DNA from: Eggerthellaceae bacterium | Lineage (GTDB): Bacteria; Actinomycetota; Coriobacteriia; Coriobacteriales; Eggerthellaceae | DNA: 39,011 nucleotides | Assembly: GCA_017459925.1 (NCBI GenBank) | Contig: JAFUCC010000011.1 | Span: 1 to 39,011, forward strand | Reading direction: 5' to 3' | Part shown: positions 1 to 12,000 of the stretch, in pieces | Layout of the letters: every line of letters begins with the position of its first letter | Numbering within the stretch: position 1 is the stretch's first letter | Position numbers and translations under genes: made by a program | Notes under the pieces: generated by a model | Told to the model about the DNA's origin: nothing | Database searches by the model: none | The model's input: only the letters and a program-made list of their open reading frames with translations

Positions 1-3000
1 CGTTGAACGTGAAGAACTTGCTGGGGTTGCTGGCATCGCCGTTGTAGCTGATGATGAGCGTGCCACCATCGGTGTCGATGACGTAGGCGCCCGTTTCGTC
101 GCTGAGGTACTCGCCGGTCTTCGGATCTTGCGCGTAGCGCGTGAGGCCCGCGTCGGTTGCGGGGTTGTAGGCGCGGTACGTGTTCTCCTGCACGAACTGC
201 CAGCGGATGTCGTTGCGCTCGGGGAAGTAGTTCTGGGTATCCCAGTGGTACCAGGTGGTGGCGGAGACCGGGCGCGTTGTGCCAGACGGGTACAGCGTGT
301 TGGCCAGCGTGTACGACGAGCCCCTCTGGCGCCAGTCGGAAACGGTTTCGCCCGCGACGCTGGTCATGTCGCCCTGGTTCGCGCCAGCGAACCACGTGCC
401 TGCGTACAGCTGGCGGCTGGGGGTCTTGTCGGCGTTGTCGATGCCGGAACCCTGCAGCACGACGTTTTCGCTGAGGCCCAAATCGACGAGCTCGACGCAA
501 CCTGCCAGCATGTCGGTGACGGTCTTGCCGACCATTTCCCAACCGGTCAGGTTCAGCATCTTCAGCGAGCTTGCGCCCTTGAAGGCCGACGAGAAATCGC
601 TGACGATGTCGGTGTTCCAGTTCTCGGTGCCGCTGATGCTTTCAAGGACGTTGGAGCCTTCGAACAGGCTGGCGATGGATGTGGTGGAGCTGTTCGTCTT
701 GGCGGCGAAGCGCATCTTGTCCATGACGGCTTCCGTCAGCGCCGTATGGCCCATGAACCAGCTTTCGGGGTACGCCAGGTAAATGACGTCCTGGAACTGC
801 ACCTTCGTGATGAGGTCGTAAATCGTGGCGTCGGGCTTGGTCTGCTGAAGCTCGAGCAGCGTGTCGGGCGCGAGGTCCTTCCACGGCAGCGAGTTGCGAA
901 CCTCGGTGATCTTGCGGCTGGCAACGTTGTCTTCGTCGGCCGTGCCGCCGTAGCCGATGGTCAGCACGCCGGTGCGCACGTTGTAGCTCCACCACACGTT
1001 CAGGTTGCTTTCAAACGTGCCCTGAATGAGGCTGACGAACTCGTACCAGTACACGTCGAGGTCGTTGCCGGCGTTCTTGTACAGGCGGTTGGCCAGGAAG
1101 TCGCCGCTGTTCGAATACGCCGGAACCACGCTTTCGCGCGTTGTGGCGTCGAGGCGGGCCCAGCTGCCGTCGTTGATGGTGTGCGCCGAGAAGCTTGCGA
1201 AGCCCGAGCCCTCGAGCACGGTTGCCTTGCCCGTCTTAATGTAGACGAGGCCCTTGCAGCCGTCGAAGAAGCCGGTGAGCGTGGCATCTTTCATGATCCA
1301 GGTGGAAAGGTCCATGGTGACGATGTTCAGCGCGTTCTCGAACATGTGGGCCATGGTCATGGTGAAGCCCGCGCCCTTGTGAGCGACCTTCCAACCGGCG
1401 ATGGGCTCTTGGGTGGTGAGGCCCGTGCAGTTGGCGAACAGGTAGGAGAAGTCCCACACGTTGCTGACGTTCCAGTCCTTAAGGGGCGTGAGGTCGGAAA
1501 GCAGCAGCGCGCCGTCGAACATGTGCGACAGCACCTCGGCGCCCGTCATAGTCCAGTTCCTCAACTGCTCGAAGCAGGAGTTGGCGAGCGTGGCCACGTT
1601 GCGGAACATGCCGGTGAAGTTCTTAACCTGCGCCATGTTCCACTGGCCGATGTTCTTGACGTTGGTAAGCTTCTTATCGTTGGCGAACATGTTGGCGACG
1701 CTGGTGGTGACGCCGACGTTGCCCGAAGCGGCGAGCGACATGTTCATGCCCGAACCGTCGAAGGTCTCGAGGTTCTTGTAGCCCGCGAACCAGTTGGCCG
1801 GGTTCTGCAGCCGCACGTCGCCTTGCGTCGTGATGTCTTTGATGAACGCATAGTTCTGCAGCTTGCCTTCGGCCAGCGTGTAGCTTACGGTGCCGTCCTC
1901 GGCGACGAAGCGGCCGTACTGGTCGCGCGCGGCGCCGACCTTGCCGTACCACGGCAGCTCGTGGGCCGAGGTGTTGGCGTCGCCTTCGGAGCGCGTCATG
2001 GTGACGGTGCGGTAGGCGTCGGTGCCGTCGTCGGCGCCGATGGTGAGCGTGCGGTACGTGGGGCTGTCCGGGTTGATGTCGAGCGTCCACCACGTGCCGC
2101 ACCACGCAGGCTCGTTGGCCTCGAAGCGGCCGCCGGCGTGATCGGCGTCCCACACGTAGGTGTACACCGGGTCGTAATGCTTGTTGGCACCCAGCGGGTA
2201 ACGGCCGGCCAGGCGCAGCGAGTTATCCCACCAGGTACGGCCCGTGGGCGGGTTCTGAAGCACCCAGCGGCCGTTCCACGACTCGCGCATGAGCAGCGTG
2301 TCGTCGAGGCCCGAAGGCGACGTGGTGGTGCTGCCTTCGGAAAGGCCCAGCGTGGACGTGCCGCTGGCGACGATCTTGGCGATGTTCACGCACCAGCTGA
2401 GGAAGCCCTGCATGCTGGCGTTGGTCGCGGCCTTCTGCATGTTCCACTTCGAGATGTCGAGCGTGACGAACGCAGGCGAATACGCGTAGTCGGTGAGCTT
2501 GATGCCCGTCGTGGTGTAGTTCTGCAGGATCTTCCACTTGGTCATGAGGTCGGTCATGTCGAACATGTGCGAGAAGTCCTCGACGTTGGCCGTGTTCCAC
2601 GTGGAGATGTTGGTGTTGCCCTGCAGGCTGGCGCAGTTCTTGAACATGGCCTTCATGGTGGTGACGTAGCGCGTGCGGCCCGTCGTGCCCCACTGGACGA
2701 GGTTGGCCAGGCCGGTGTTGATCTTCTCGCAGCCTTCGAACATGTACGACAGGTCGAACACCTTGTCGACGCGCCAGTCGCCCATATTGGTGAGGTCGGT
2801 AAGGCGGTCGTCGTGCGAGAAGAAGCCGTGCAGGCCCTGAATGCCCTCGCCCAAAGACGTGAACGTGGGGGCGGTGCCCGGCGTGTTCAGCTTGATGGTG
2901 CCGGTCGTAACCTGGTCGTATTCAGCGTACGTGCGCTCGAGGTTCACGCCGCCGCCGTCGAACGAGACGAGCGTGGCGTAACCGGGAGCCTCGCGCAGCG

Positions 3001-6000
3001 TGAGGTTCTGGAAGCGGTAGCGCACCCAACCGTAATCGTAGCCGGTGTTGGTGTACCACTTGCGCCAGTAGTCGCCCACGTCGGTGTTGCAGAAACCGAG
3101 GTAGTACGTGCCCGTTTCGGCCACGGTGATGACATAGCGCACATGGTTCCAGTCGCCGGTCTTATCGAGCCAAGCCGTCATGTAGCGCGGCATGCCCTCG
3201 TACCAGTAGTAGCCGGTGTTGCGGTCGTACCAACGCCTGAGGTCGAGGTACACGTTCCAGCCACGGCTGTCGGCATTGTGAACGTCTTCGAACCGGTAGT
3301 CCATGTCGACGACGTAGGTCTTGCCCTTTTCGAGGGTTACCGTGGAATAGCAGCCGCTATCCCACCAGCCGCCTTGCGAAATGGTGACAGTACCCGAAAC
3401 GGAGGTGCCCGTCGTTGCGTTAACCGAGACGTTCCCGCCCTGCGTGTAGTTCCACGTAAGGTTCTTGTACGTGTTGTCGTACGGGTCGGACGAGAACCAC
3501 ATTGCCGGATGCAGGATGTGCAGGTCGCCCTGCGTGACGATGTTGCGGACGAACGTCGACTCGACGATGCCGATCCACGGCAGCTCGTAGTACTTCTCGG
3601 ACACGACGACCGGGTCTTCGCCGGGCAGGACCACTTCGGTGCCGATGTAGAGCGTGCCACCCGGGTTGGTCGTGGACCACCTGCTGGCGCCCTGGCCGTT
3701 GTCGCCGGGCTCCCACGGGTTGGTTCCGTCGGGCTTCACGCGGACGAAGTACCACCAGGCACGCTCATCGCTTTCGAAACGGCCGCCGAGGGTGGTGTCG
3801 TCCCACGTGTACAGCAGCTCGTTGCCGCGCGTGTTGCCGCCCAGCTTGTACAGGGCCGCGAGCTTCGACGTGTTGTCGAACCAGCCGTTGCCTTCCAGGA
3901 CCCAGCGGCCGTCGCGCGCGCCGCGGTTGTAGATGTTGTTGTCGAAGCCGCTGCCGACCAGGATGTCGTCGTTGTCGAGCAGCATGGTGCGCAGCGAGCG
4001 GCAGTTGGTGAACATGTTGGCGAGGTTGACGGTCTTGGTTCCCAAGCTGAGGCTGTAGCGCGTGGCGCTGCCGTCAGTTGCGGAGTTGAACGCGCGGTAA
4101 ACCTGGTTCGTGGAATCCCACACGTAGTCGCCGTTGGCGTCTTCGGCATACCAGCCGTAGCGCTGCTTGCCGCTATCGGTGTCGGCGTTGTACGCGCGGT
4201 AGGCCGACGAGTCGTCGGTGACCCATTCGCCGGTGGCGGATTCCTCGAGCGAAAGCGAGTAACGCTGGCCCGTGTCGCCCGTCTTGTACAGGCGGTAGGT
4301 TTCGCCGTCCTTCACGTAGTCGCCGTAGTTGTTCTCGGTGGCGGTCAGCGTGTAGCGGACCTTGCCGCCATCGGTCGTCGACACGAACTCGCGGTACTTC
4401 GCACCCTGCCAGTCGACCACGCTGCCGTTGGCGTCGGCGACGTAGTCGCCGTTGGCGTCGGCGACGAATTCCTTGTGGTAGCGCTGCTTCGGGCCGTCGG
4501 AGAGGGAGTCGAACTTGCGGTACGACACGCTGCCGAACACCGTTTCAGCGACGAAGACGTTTACGGTTTCCAGGGTTTCGGTGAGCGTCAGCGTGTAATG
4601 CTGCCTGTCGCCGTCGGTGACGCCGGCCACGCGGTACGTCGCGCCATCGTCGTCGGTGACGTACTGGCCGTCGTCGTCGGCCGTGGCGACCAGCGTGTAA
4701 CGCACGGCCGGAGCATCGGTCGTGGGGTTGTATTCGCGGTAGTTGGCGCCGTTGTCGTCGGTGACGTACTGACCCTGCGCAGCCACTTCGTAGCCGAGGT
4801 TGTAGCGCGTAACCACATCGAGCGAAGCGTCGTACAGGCGGAACTTCCTGCCGTCGCTAATGGTGACGTCGCCGTTGGCATCGAGCACGTAGTCGTCATC
4901 GGCGATTTCGTCGGTGGTCTCGGCGGCCACGTAGTTGAAGCGCGGCTTCGCCTCGTCGAGCTCTGCGTCGTAGGGGCGATACGTTTCGCCATCGTCTTCG
5001 GTTACCCAGTAGCCTTCGACGTTCGATTCGTACCAGATGCGGAACAGCTCGGCGTCGGTGCCGTCGGCAGCGACCCAGAGGCGGAACTTCCTTCCGAGGT
5101 AGTCCTCGATGGTGCCGTTCTCGTCGTCTTGGACGTACGTGCCCTCGGCAGACGGACCGGCCATGAGGTTGTAGCGGATCTTGGCGTCGTCCCTGCTGGA
5201 AACGTATTCGACGTACTGGCCGTCGATGTTCACGTACTGACCCTCATCGTCAGATTCGTAGCTGAGCTTGTAGCGCTTGACGATGTCGGAGGATTCGCTG
5301 AAGGCGCGGTAATGGTTGCCCGCGCTGTCGGTGATGTCCGAGCTGTCGGTGCGCACGTAGTAGCCGTCGGGATCTTCGGTGGCCACGTAGTCGTAGCGCA
5401 CGGCGCCATCGTCGGTGGCGGAGTTGTAACCGCGGTACGTCGTGGAAACGTCGCTGGTCTCGGCGACGAAATCGCCATTGGTGGCTTGCGTGGGCGTGAT
5501 GTTGAAGCGCTTGAGGTTTTCAGTTTCCTTGTCGATCTGCTCGTTGTACACGCGGTACGTGTCGCCGCCGTCGTCGGTGACGTACGCGCCGTTGGGGTCT
5601 TCCACGATAGCAAGGTTGAAGCGCACGGCGCCGTTGTCGGTCGTGGCGCGGTACTCGCGGAACGTCTGCCCGTTGTCGTCGGTGACGTACATGATGTAGG
5701 TGGCCGTTTCCGGATCGGCGTCGTCGGCAACGTACGACTCGGAGTAACGGTCCTTCGATTTGTCGGTGCTGTCGTTGTACTTGCGGTACAGCGACGCGCT
5801 GAGCACGAAGTTGCCGTGTTCGTCGACGACGTACACGGGCACGTGCACCATATCCCAAGCGGTCAGGTCGAGGTCGTTCAGCGCGGTGCAGCCTTCGAAC
5901 ATGTGGCTGAAGTCGGTGACGTTGAGCATGTGCCACTTGTTGATGCCGGCGTTCGCGTCGGTTGCGGTGCCGCGGTTCGTCTTCAGCTGCGTGCAGCCTG

Positions 6001-9000
6001 CGAACATGTACGACACGTCGGTGAGGGCGTCGACGTTCCAATCGTTCATGTTGATGAGGTCGACGAGCAGCGGGTCGTTCTGGAACATGCGCGTGAAGCT
6101 GGTGACGTCGGTGGTGTTCAGGTTGGCGCCATTGAACATTTCAAGGCGCTTGTAGCCGCTGAACCAGTTAGCCGGCGTGTTGATGTGCGGCGAGCCTGTG
6201 AAGACGACGCGGTTGATGGCCGTGGTGGTTCCGTTGAAGTTGAACGTGTCGACACCCGGGTACGTGAGCCACAGCGCCTCGATGTCGGCGCGCGTTTCGG
6301 CTATGTTCTTGTTGGGGCCGCTGTCGGTGCCGATTTCAAGGAAGCCCTTCTGGCCCGCCGTGGTGGCGCCGATGTAGAACCGCCACCAGGCGTTCGGGTT
6401 GCTGGGGAAGCGGCCGGCAAGCGCCGTGGAATCCCACACGTAGGTGAACACGCCGAGCGGACGGTTCACGTCGTCTTGCGCGCCGCCCGCGCCGTTGGTG
6501 TAACGGTCTTCCAGCGCGGTGGAGTTGCCGAACCACGCCATGCTGGTGAGCTTCCACGAACCCGTGTTGTTCGGGCGCGTGCTGCTAGCGTCGATACCCA
6601 CGTGGTTAGTGGCCGAGTACTTCAGGACCACCTGGTCGTCGACGATGATGGTGGCCAAACGTGGCGTCTTCAGCAGCATGTTGGTGAGGGTCTTGGTGCC
6701 CTGCAGGAACTTGAAGTGCGAGCCGTCAGCCGCCTTGAAGCCGGTGAAGTCGACCTTGTTCAGGTAGTCGCAGTCGTAGAACATCTCGGTGAAGTTCACG
6801 TTGTTGGGCATCGTCCACGTGTCGATGCCGGCCGTGGTGGTGAGCGCGTCGTTGTTGTAGAACATGCGCGTGAGGTTCAGCGTGTTCGACGAAGCGCTGG
6901 AATGCGTGCCGAGGCTCCACGTGCCGGTGTTGTTCAGGGTCTTCAAGCTGTAGCAGTAATGGAACATCTGCGAGAAGTTCGAAGCCCTGGAAGCATCGAA
7001 GCCGTAGCCGTCGATGTCGGTGACGCGGTAGTAACGCGCGAACCAGTTGGCCGGCGTGAGCGGAGCCAGGCTGTCGCCGTTGTTGTTGCGCTGGAAGACG
7101 ATGTGCAGCACGTCGCTGGGCCTAGCCACGCCATGACGCAGCCACGGCAGGTTGTTGTCGGTCTTGTTCCAGCTGCCGTAACGGTAATAGTAGGCGGAGC
7201 TCCAGTTGTCGATCGACGCCTGACTGCGCAGCGCGCCGACGGTAGTGTTAGAGGCGTCGTCGTCGAGGCCGATGTAGAGCGTTCCGGTAGACGAATCGAA
7301 TTGCCACTTGGCGGCGACGTTGTCGAGCGTATTGGCGCTGGTCCACAGGAAGTGGCCGCCGATGAGGCCCTGCTTCCACTCGTACCACTCGTACGAGTTG
7401 GGCTTGGTGGGGCTGCCGTAGCGATAGCGCTCGGCCAGGTTGGCCGTGCCGTCGAACCACGAGTTGTCGAGCTGCTGCCAGCGGCCGTTCCAAGCGCCGC
7501 GGTTGCTCAGGCTGTTGTGGAAGCCGCTTTCGATGGTTTCGGCGATGCTGATGTTGCCGTTGTAGTCGACGTCGGTGTTGTAGGCCGCCACGCAAAGCAC
7601 GACGCCCGGGCCCAGGTACATCTTGTTCAGGCTGTAGCAGTTGTACAGCATGTCCTGAATCATGGCGCCCGTCATGTAGGGGGTCTGGGCGGCATACGAG
7701 GCCGATGCCGGCTTGGTGACGATCCAAGCGGCGTCGACGCCGTCTTCCTTCACGTTTTGGTTCTGGGGACCCTTGGTCGCGGTGACCTTCTTGTAGAAGG
7801 CGCCATCATATGCGGAATCGTTTACGGAGTCATACTCGGAGTACGCGCCGTCAACCAGCTTGTACTTCGTGCCTGCGTAGTCCTCGTCGTCTGCGAGCGC
7901 CACGTACTTGTAGTAGACGCCGCCTTCCACCAGGTAATGGCCCTCTTCGGGGTAGTAGGTCGCCTTCGAATACGAGAACGGCATGGTCCACGTGTGAATG
8001 TCGAGCTCTTGCAGGCTCGTAGCGCCGCTGAACATGCCCTCGAAGGTCTTCACGTACGTGACGTCCCAGCCGCTGAGGTCGGCCTTGGTCAGGTGCGTGC
8101 AGTTCTTGAACATGTTCTTCAGCGAAATGCCGATGCCCGAGGACAGGCTGAACGTGTCGCTTACGCCAATTGCGAAATCGGCCGAGTTGGTGTTCAGCTG
8201 CCAGTCCTTGATGAAGTCGAGCGTTTCGAGCCAGGTGGAGTTCTCGAACATCGACTCGAAGGTGGTCACGTGGCTGACGTCCCAACGGACGAGCGCCGCG
8301 AGCATCGGGTACTTCTCGGTGTCGGTCGGAGCGGTGTAGGCGGTGTAGGTAAGGCCGTCGTCGCTCGTTCCGAACGTGCCGTTCGTTTCGTCCTTCACAG
8401 CCTTGTAGCGCGTCATGGTGGACGGGTCGCTGTTCGAGTTGTACTTCCTGTACGACGTGCCGTTGTTGTCGGTGACATAGTCGCCGTCGTCGTCTTGGGT
8501 CATGGTGTAGTGGTACTTCACCTTGGCCTTGAACAGGTTGGTGGTGCCGCGGAACATGAACGACACGTTCGTCAGGTTCGGCGTGGACTGCCAGTAGCGC
8601 ACGCCCTGGATCTCGGTGAGGTTGGTGCAGCCGTCGAACAGGTAGCTCATGTTCTCGACGTCTTGCAGCGGCCAACCGTCGACGCCCGTGATGGACTTCA
8701 GGTTGGTGCAGCCTTGGAAGATGCCCGCGAGCGAGTTCTCGGACACTTCGGACAGGTCGAGGCCGCTTGCGTCGACTTCGAGCAGGTTGGTGTAGCCCTT
8801 GAACCAATATTGCGGGTTGATGAGCACGATGCCGCCCTCGAAGACGACCTTGCGGATGGGCGTCGTGCTGTTCGCGACGATGTCGGCCCACGGCAGGCCC
8901 TTGGTTATGGGGTCGCCGCCCTTGGTGGTGGGGTTGGTGGACGGATGGTTGGGCGACATGTCCTCGACCTCGAGGTTGCCGGAGCCGTCGGTGCCGATAT

Positions 9001-12000
9001 GCAGGACGCCGCCGGTGGTGTCGCTGGAGTTCAACGGACGCTCGTAGTACCACCACGTGTTGTCGATGCCGTCGCCATAGGCGAAGTGGCCGCCCGAAAG
9101 GGCACTATCCCAGTTGTAGGTCCACACGGCGTTGTCGCTGTTGAACTTGACCGTGGCACCGTAAATGACCTGCAAGTTCGAAGACGGGCCGCGCCACGTG
9201 CCCGGCGTCGGGTAGTCATGGCGCTTCCACATGCCGTTGACGACTGCGTGGTTGGCGAGGGTGTTGTTCAGGCCGGTATCGTCGGCTGCTCCCCTGACGC
9301 CCAGGTTCGACTTCTCGCTGAGCGTGATGCGCAGCAGCGCGCGGCAATTGCGCAGCAGGTTCTTAATCGTGAGGCCGGTGCGCATCTCCCACTTCGACAG
9401 GTCGACCGTCGTAAGCACCGTGGAGTTGTAGCCGTCCATGTCGAACATGCTCTCGACGGTGGTGTTGGTGCTTTGGTCGGAGAGCTTGCCGACGGACCAA
9501 CCCGCAATGCCCGTGGCGTTCGTCAGGCCGACGCAGCCCGCGAACATGTAGCTGAAGTTCTTCACGCGGCTGGTGACCCAGTTCGACAGCATGTCGAGCG
9601 CCGTGATGCCCGAGTTCTGGAACATGCTCTGCATGTTGATGACCTTCGCGGGGTCGGTGTCATCGGTGAACAGCGTCCAGTTGCGCACGCCGTCGTACAC
9701 CGTCAGCGCAGCGCAGTTCTTGAAGAAGTCCTTGAAGTTCAGGCACTTGCTGACATTCCAGTTGGCAAGCGTGTTGATTTCACCGTTATCGGATGCACGG
9801 CCGAGTATGTAGTCGCCGCTGAACAGCGCTTCCATGGTGGTGACGTTGCCTGTTTGCCACAGCGACAAACCCGTGACCTTGGTGAGCAACGGGTTGGTGG
9901 CGAACATGTGGCTGAGGCTGGTGACGCGCGTCGTCACGCTCATGCCCGATATGCTGATCGTCTTCAGCTGCGGGTAGTCGCAGAACCAGTACGCCGGGAA
10001 GTCGGGCGCTATCGTGCCTTCTGTATCGACCACGTTGTAGATGAAGGTGAGGCCGGTGTTGCGCCAGTAGCGGCGGAGGAAGTCCCACGGCACGCTGGGC
10101 GTGTCTTCGTTGCTGTACTTGGTGCTGTACGGGAAGACGTCGTTCGGGTAGGCGGCGGGCATCTTCTCTTCGACGCGGCTGGTGGCGGCGCTGTCGGCGC
10201 CGTGCAAGGTGAGCGTGCCAGCCGTGGTGGTGCTGTTGGCAATGTTGTTGTCGAGCTCCCACCACACGTTCAGGTTGGAATTGAAGCGGCCCAGGATGAC
10301 ACCCGGCTGGAACGTGTACGTGCCGGCCATGGTGGTTCCGCTGATGGCGGAAATGGTGGTGTCGTTTTCGGTCTTCAGGAGGTCGATGGCGGTGCCCTTC
10401 CAGGCAGAGCCGCCGGAGGTGCGCTCCCACGTGCCCACGTTGGCCACGCCGGCGGTCAGGCGGCCAGCGTAATCGGTGCGGCCGGCACCGTACGTGCCGA
10501 GGTCCTCGTTGGTGAACACGGCATAGGGGCTGGTGGAGCGCATTTCGTAAATGTCGGCGTCGGAGTAGATGTCGACCTTGAAGCCCCAACGCGAGTAATG
10601 CGTGTAGTTGTTCGACAAGCTGGGAATGAGCGAGAGGTCGACCCACTGCGCACCCGTGAGCACCCACGTTTCGAAGCCGTTCACGGTCTGCCCCGTCGTA
10701 AGCGTGCGCGTGCTGTTCACCATGCGGCTCGACGGAGTGCCGTTCCAGGCATACGATTCAGAGCCTTGGGCTAGGCTCGGGCCACCATACGTGACGGTGA
10801 ACGAGTCGGCTCCGCCATAGCGGGTATAGTCAGATCCATAAGGCGTATACCAGTAGTGGCCGCCGAACTCGGTGTTGCTGTCGAACTTCAGCAGGATGTA
10901 CGTGGCGCCGGGTGCGTAAATGTACCAGTACTGGTTGCTGGTCGTGTAATTGTTGGCATGCGTGGTTTCCACGGTGTAGCGACGCGTGGGTGCGGCCTTC
11001 GTCTCGGCCGTGAAGTACTGGCCAATCTGGAATTCCTTCAGGTCGGCGCAGCCGTACAGGAAGTTCACGGCCGACGGGTCGGCAGTGCGCGCGGCGATGG
11101 TGGTGTCGTGCGTGGCATCGGTTATCGCCTCGTGGGTGCGCATATGCCAGCCGGCCAGGTTCAAATCGGTGATGGACATGGAATGCACGCCCGGGTCCTT
11201 CGCGGCGAACATGCTGTTGAATGTCGTGGCCGAGCGCGTGTCCCACACGCCGATGCCGTTGATGGCCTGCAAGCTGTACGAGTCGTAGAACATGTACGAG
11301 AAGTTCGTGACCATGCCCGTGTACCACTTGCTGAGGTTGGGCAGCGTGGTCAGCTCGTAGTCGCTTGCGAACATGTACGACAGGTCGGTGAGCTCCTTGG
11401 TGGTTGTCCAGTCGGCGATGCCGGTGACGGTGCTGCGGCTCGTTGCGCCGGTCTTCTTCGCGCCCAGCTTCGGCGCATGGTTGAACATCTTCGACATGGT
11501 GGTCGTGTTCGACACGTCCAAGCCGCTGCCGTCGAAGCTGTACAGGTTCGTGTGGTTCTGGAACCAAGCCGCCATGTTCACGGGGGCCAAGCTGCCGTAC
11601 GTCTTCACGTCGGTGATGTCGGTAAGGTAGTTGTATTCGGTGTACGTCGGCGTGGCGGCGTCGGGGTCGATCGGCGTGGTGTCCTTCAGGCCGATGGCGA
11701 GCGCGATGCGCCACGGCAAAACGTTGGCGCTGACGGTGGTGTAGTTGTCCTTGGTGACGAGCGTGGCGTTGTACGCGTCGCCGGCAGTGCCCGACGATGC
11801 GTACAGGACGTTGCTGTCGGTCGCCAATTCGGTGACTTCCTTGTACGTGCCAGCCGCGCCGTCGTAGGTGCCCATTTCGAGCAGGCCCCTGTTGTCGCCC
11901 TTGCGGGTCCATGTCCACCAGGTGTTGCCCGTGGCAGCGTCGCCGCGCACCGACACGCTGTCGGAAAGGAAGCGGCCGCCGATGCGCGTGTCGTCCCAAA

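Noticed and set aside
128..10774. A 3,548-codon open frame on the plus strand.
   Set aside because: It is the exact in-register antisense of the giant minus-strand gene. Its translation lacks domain pattern and is open only because the real gene avoids TTA, CTA and TCA codons.
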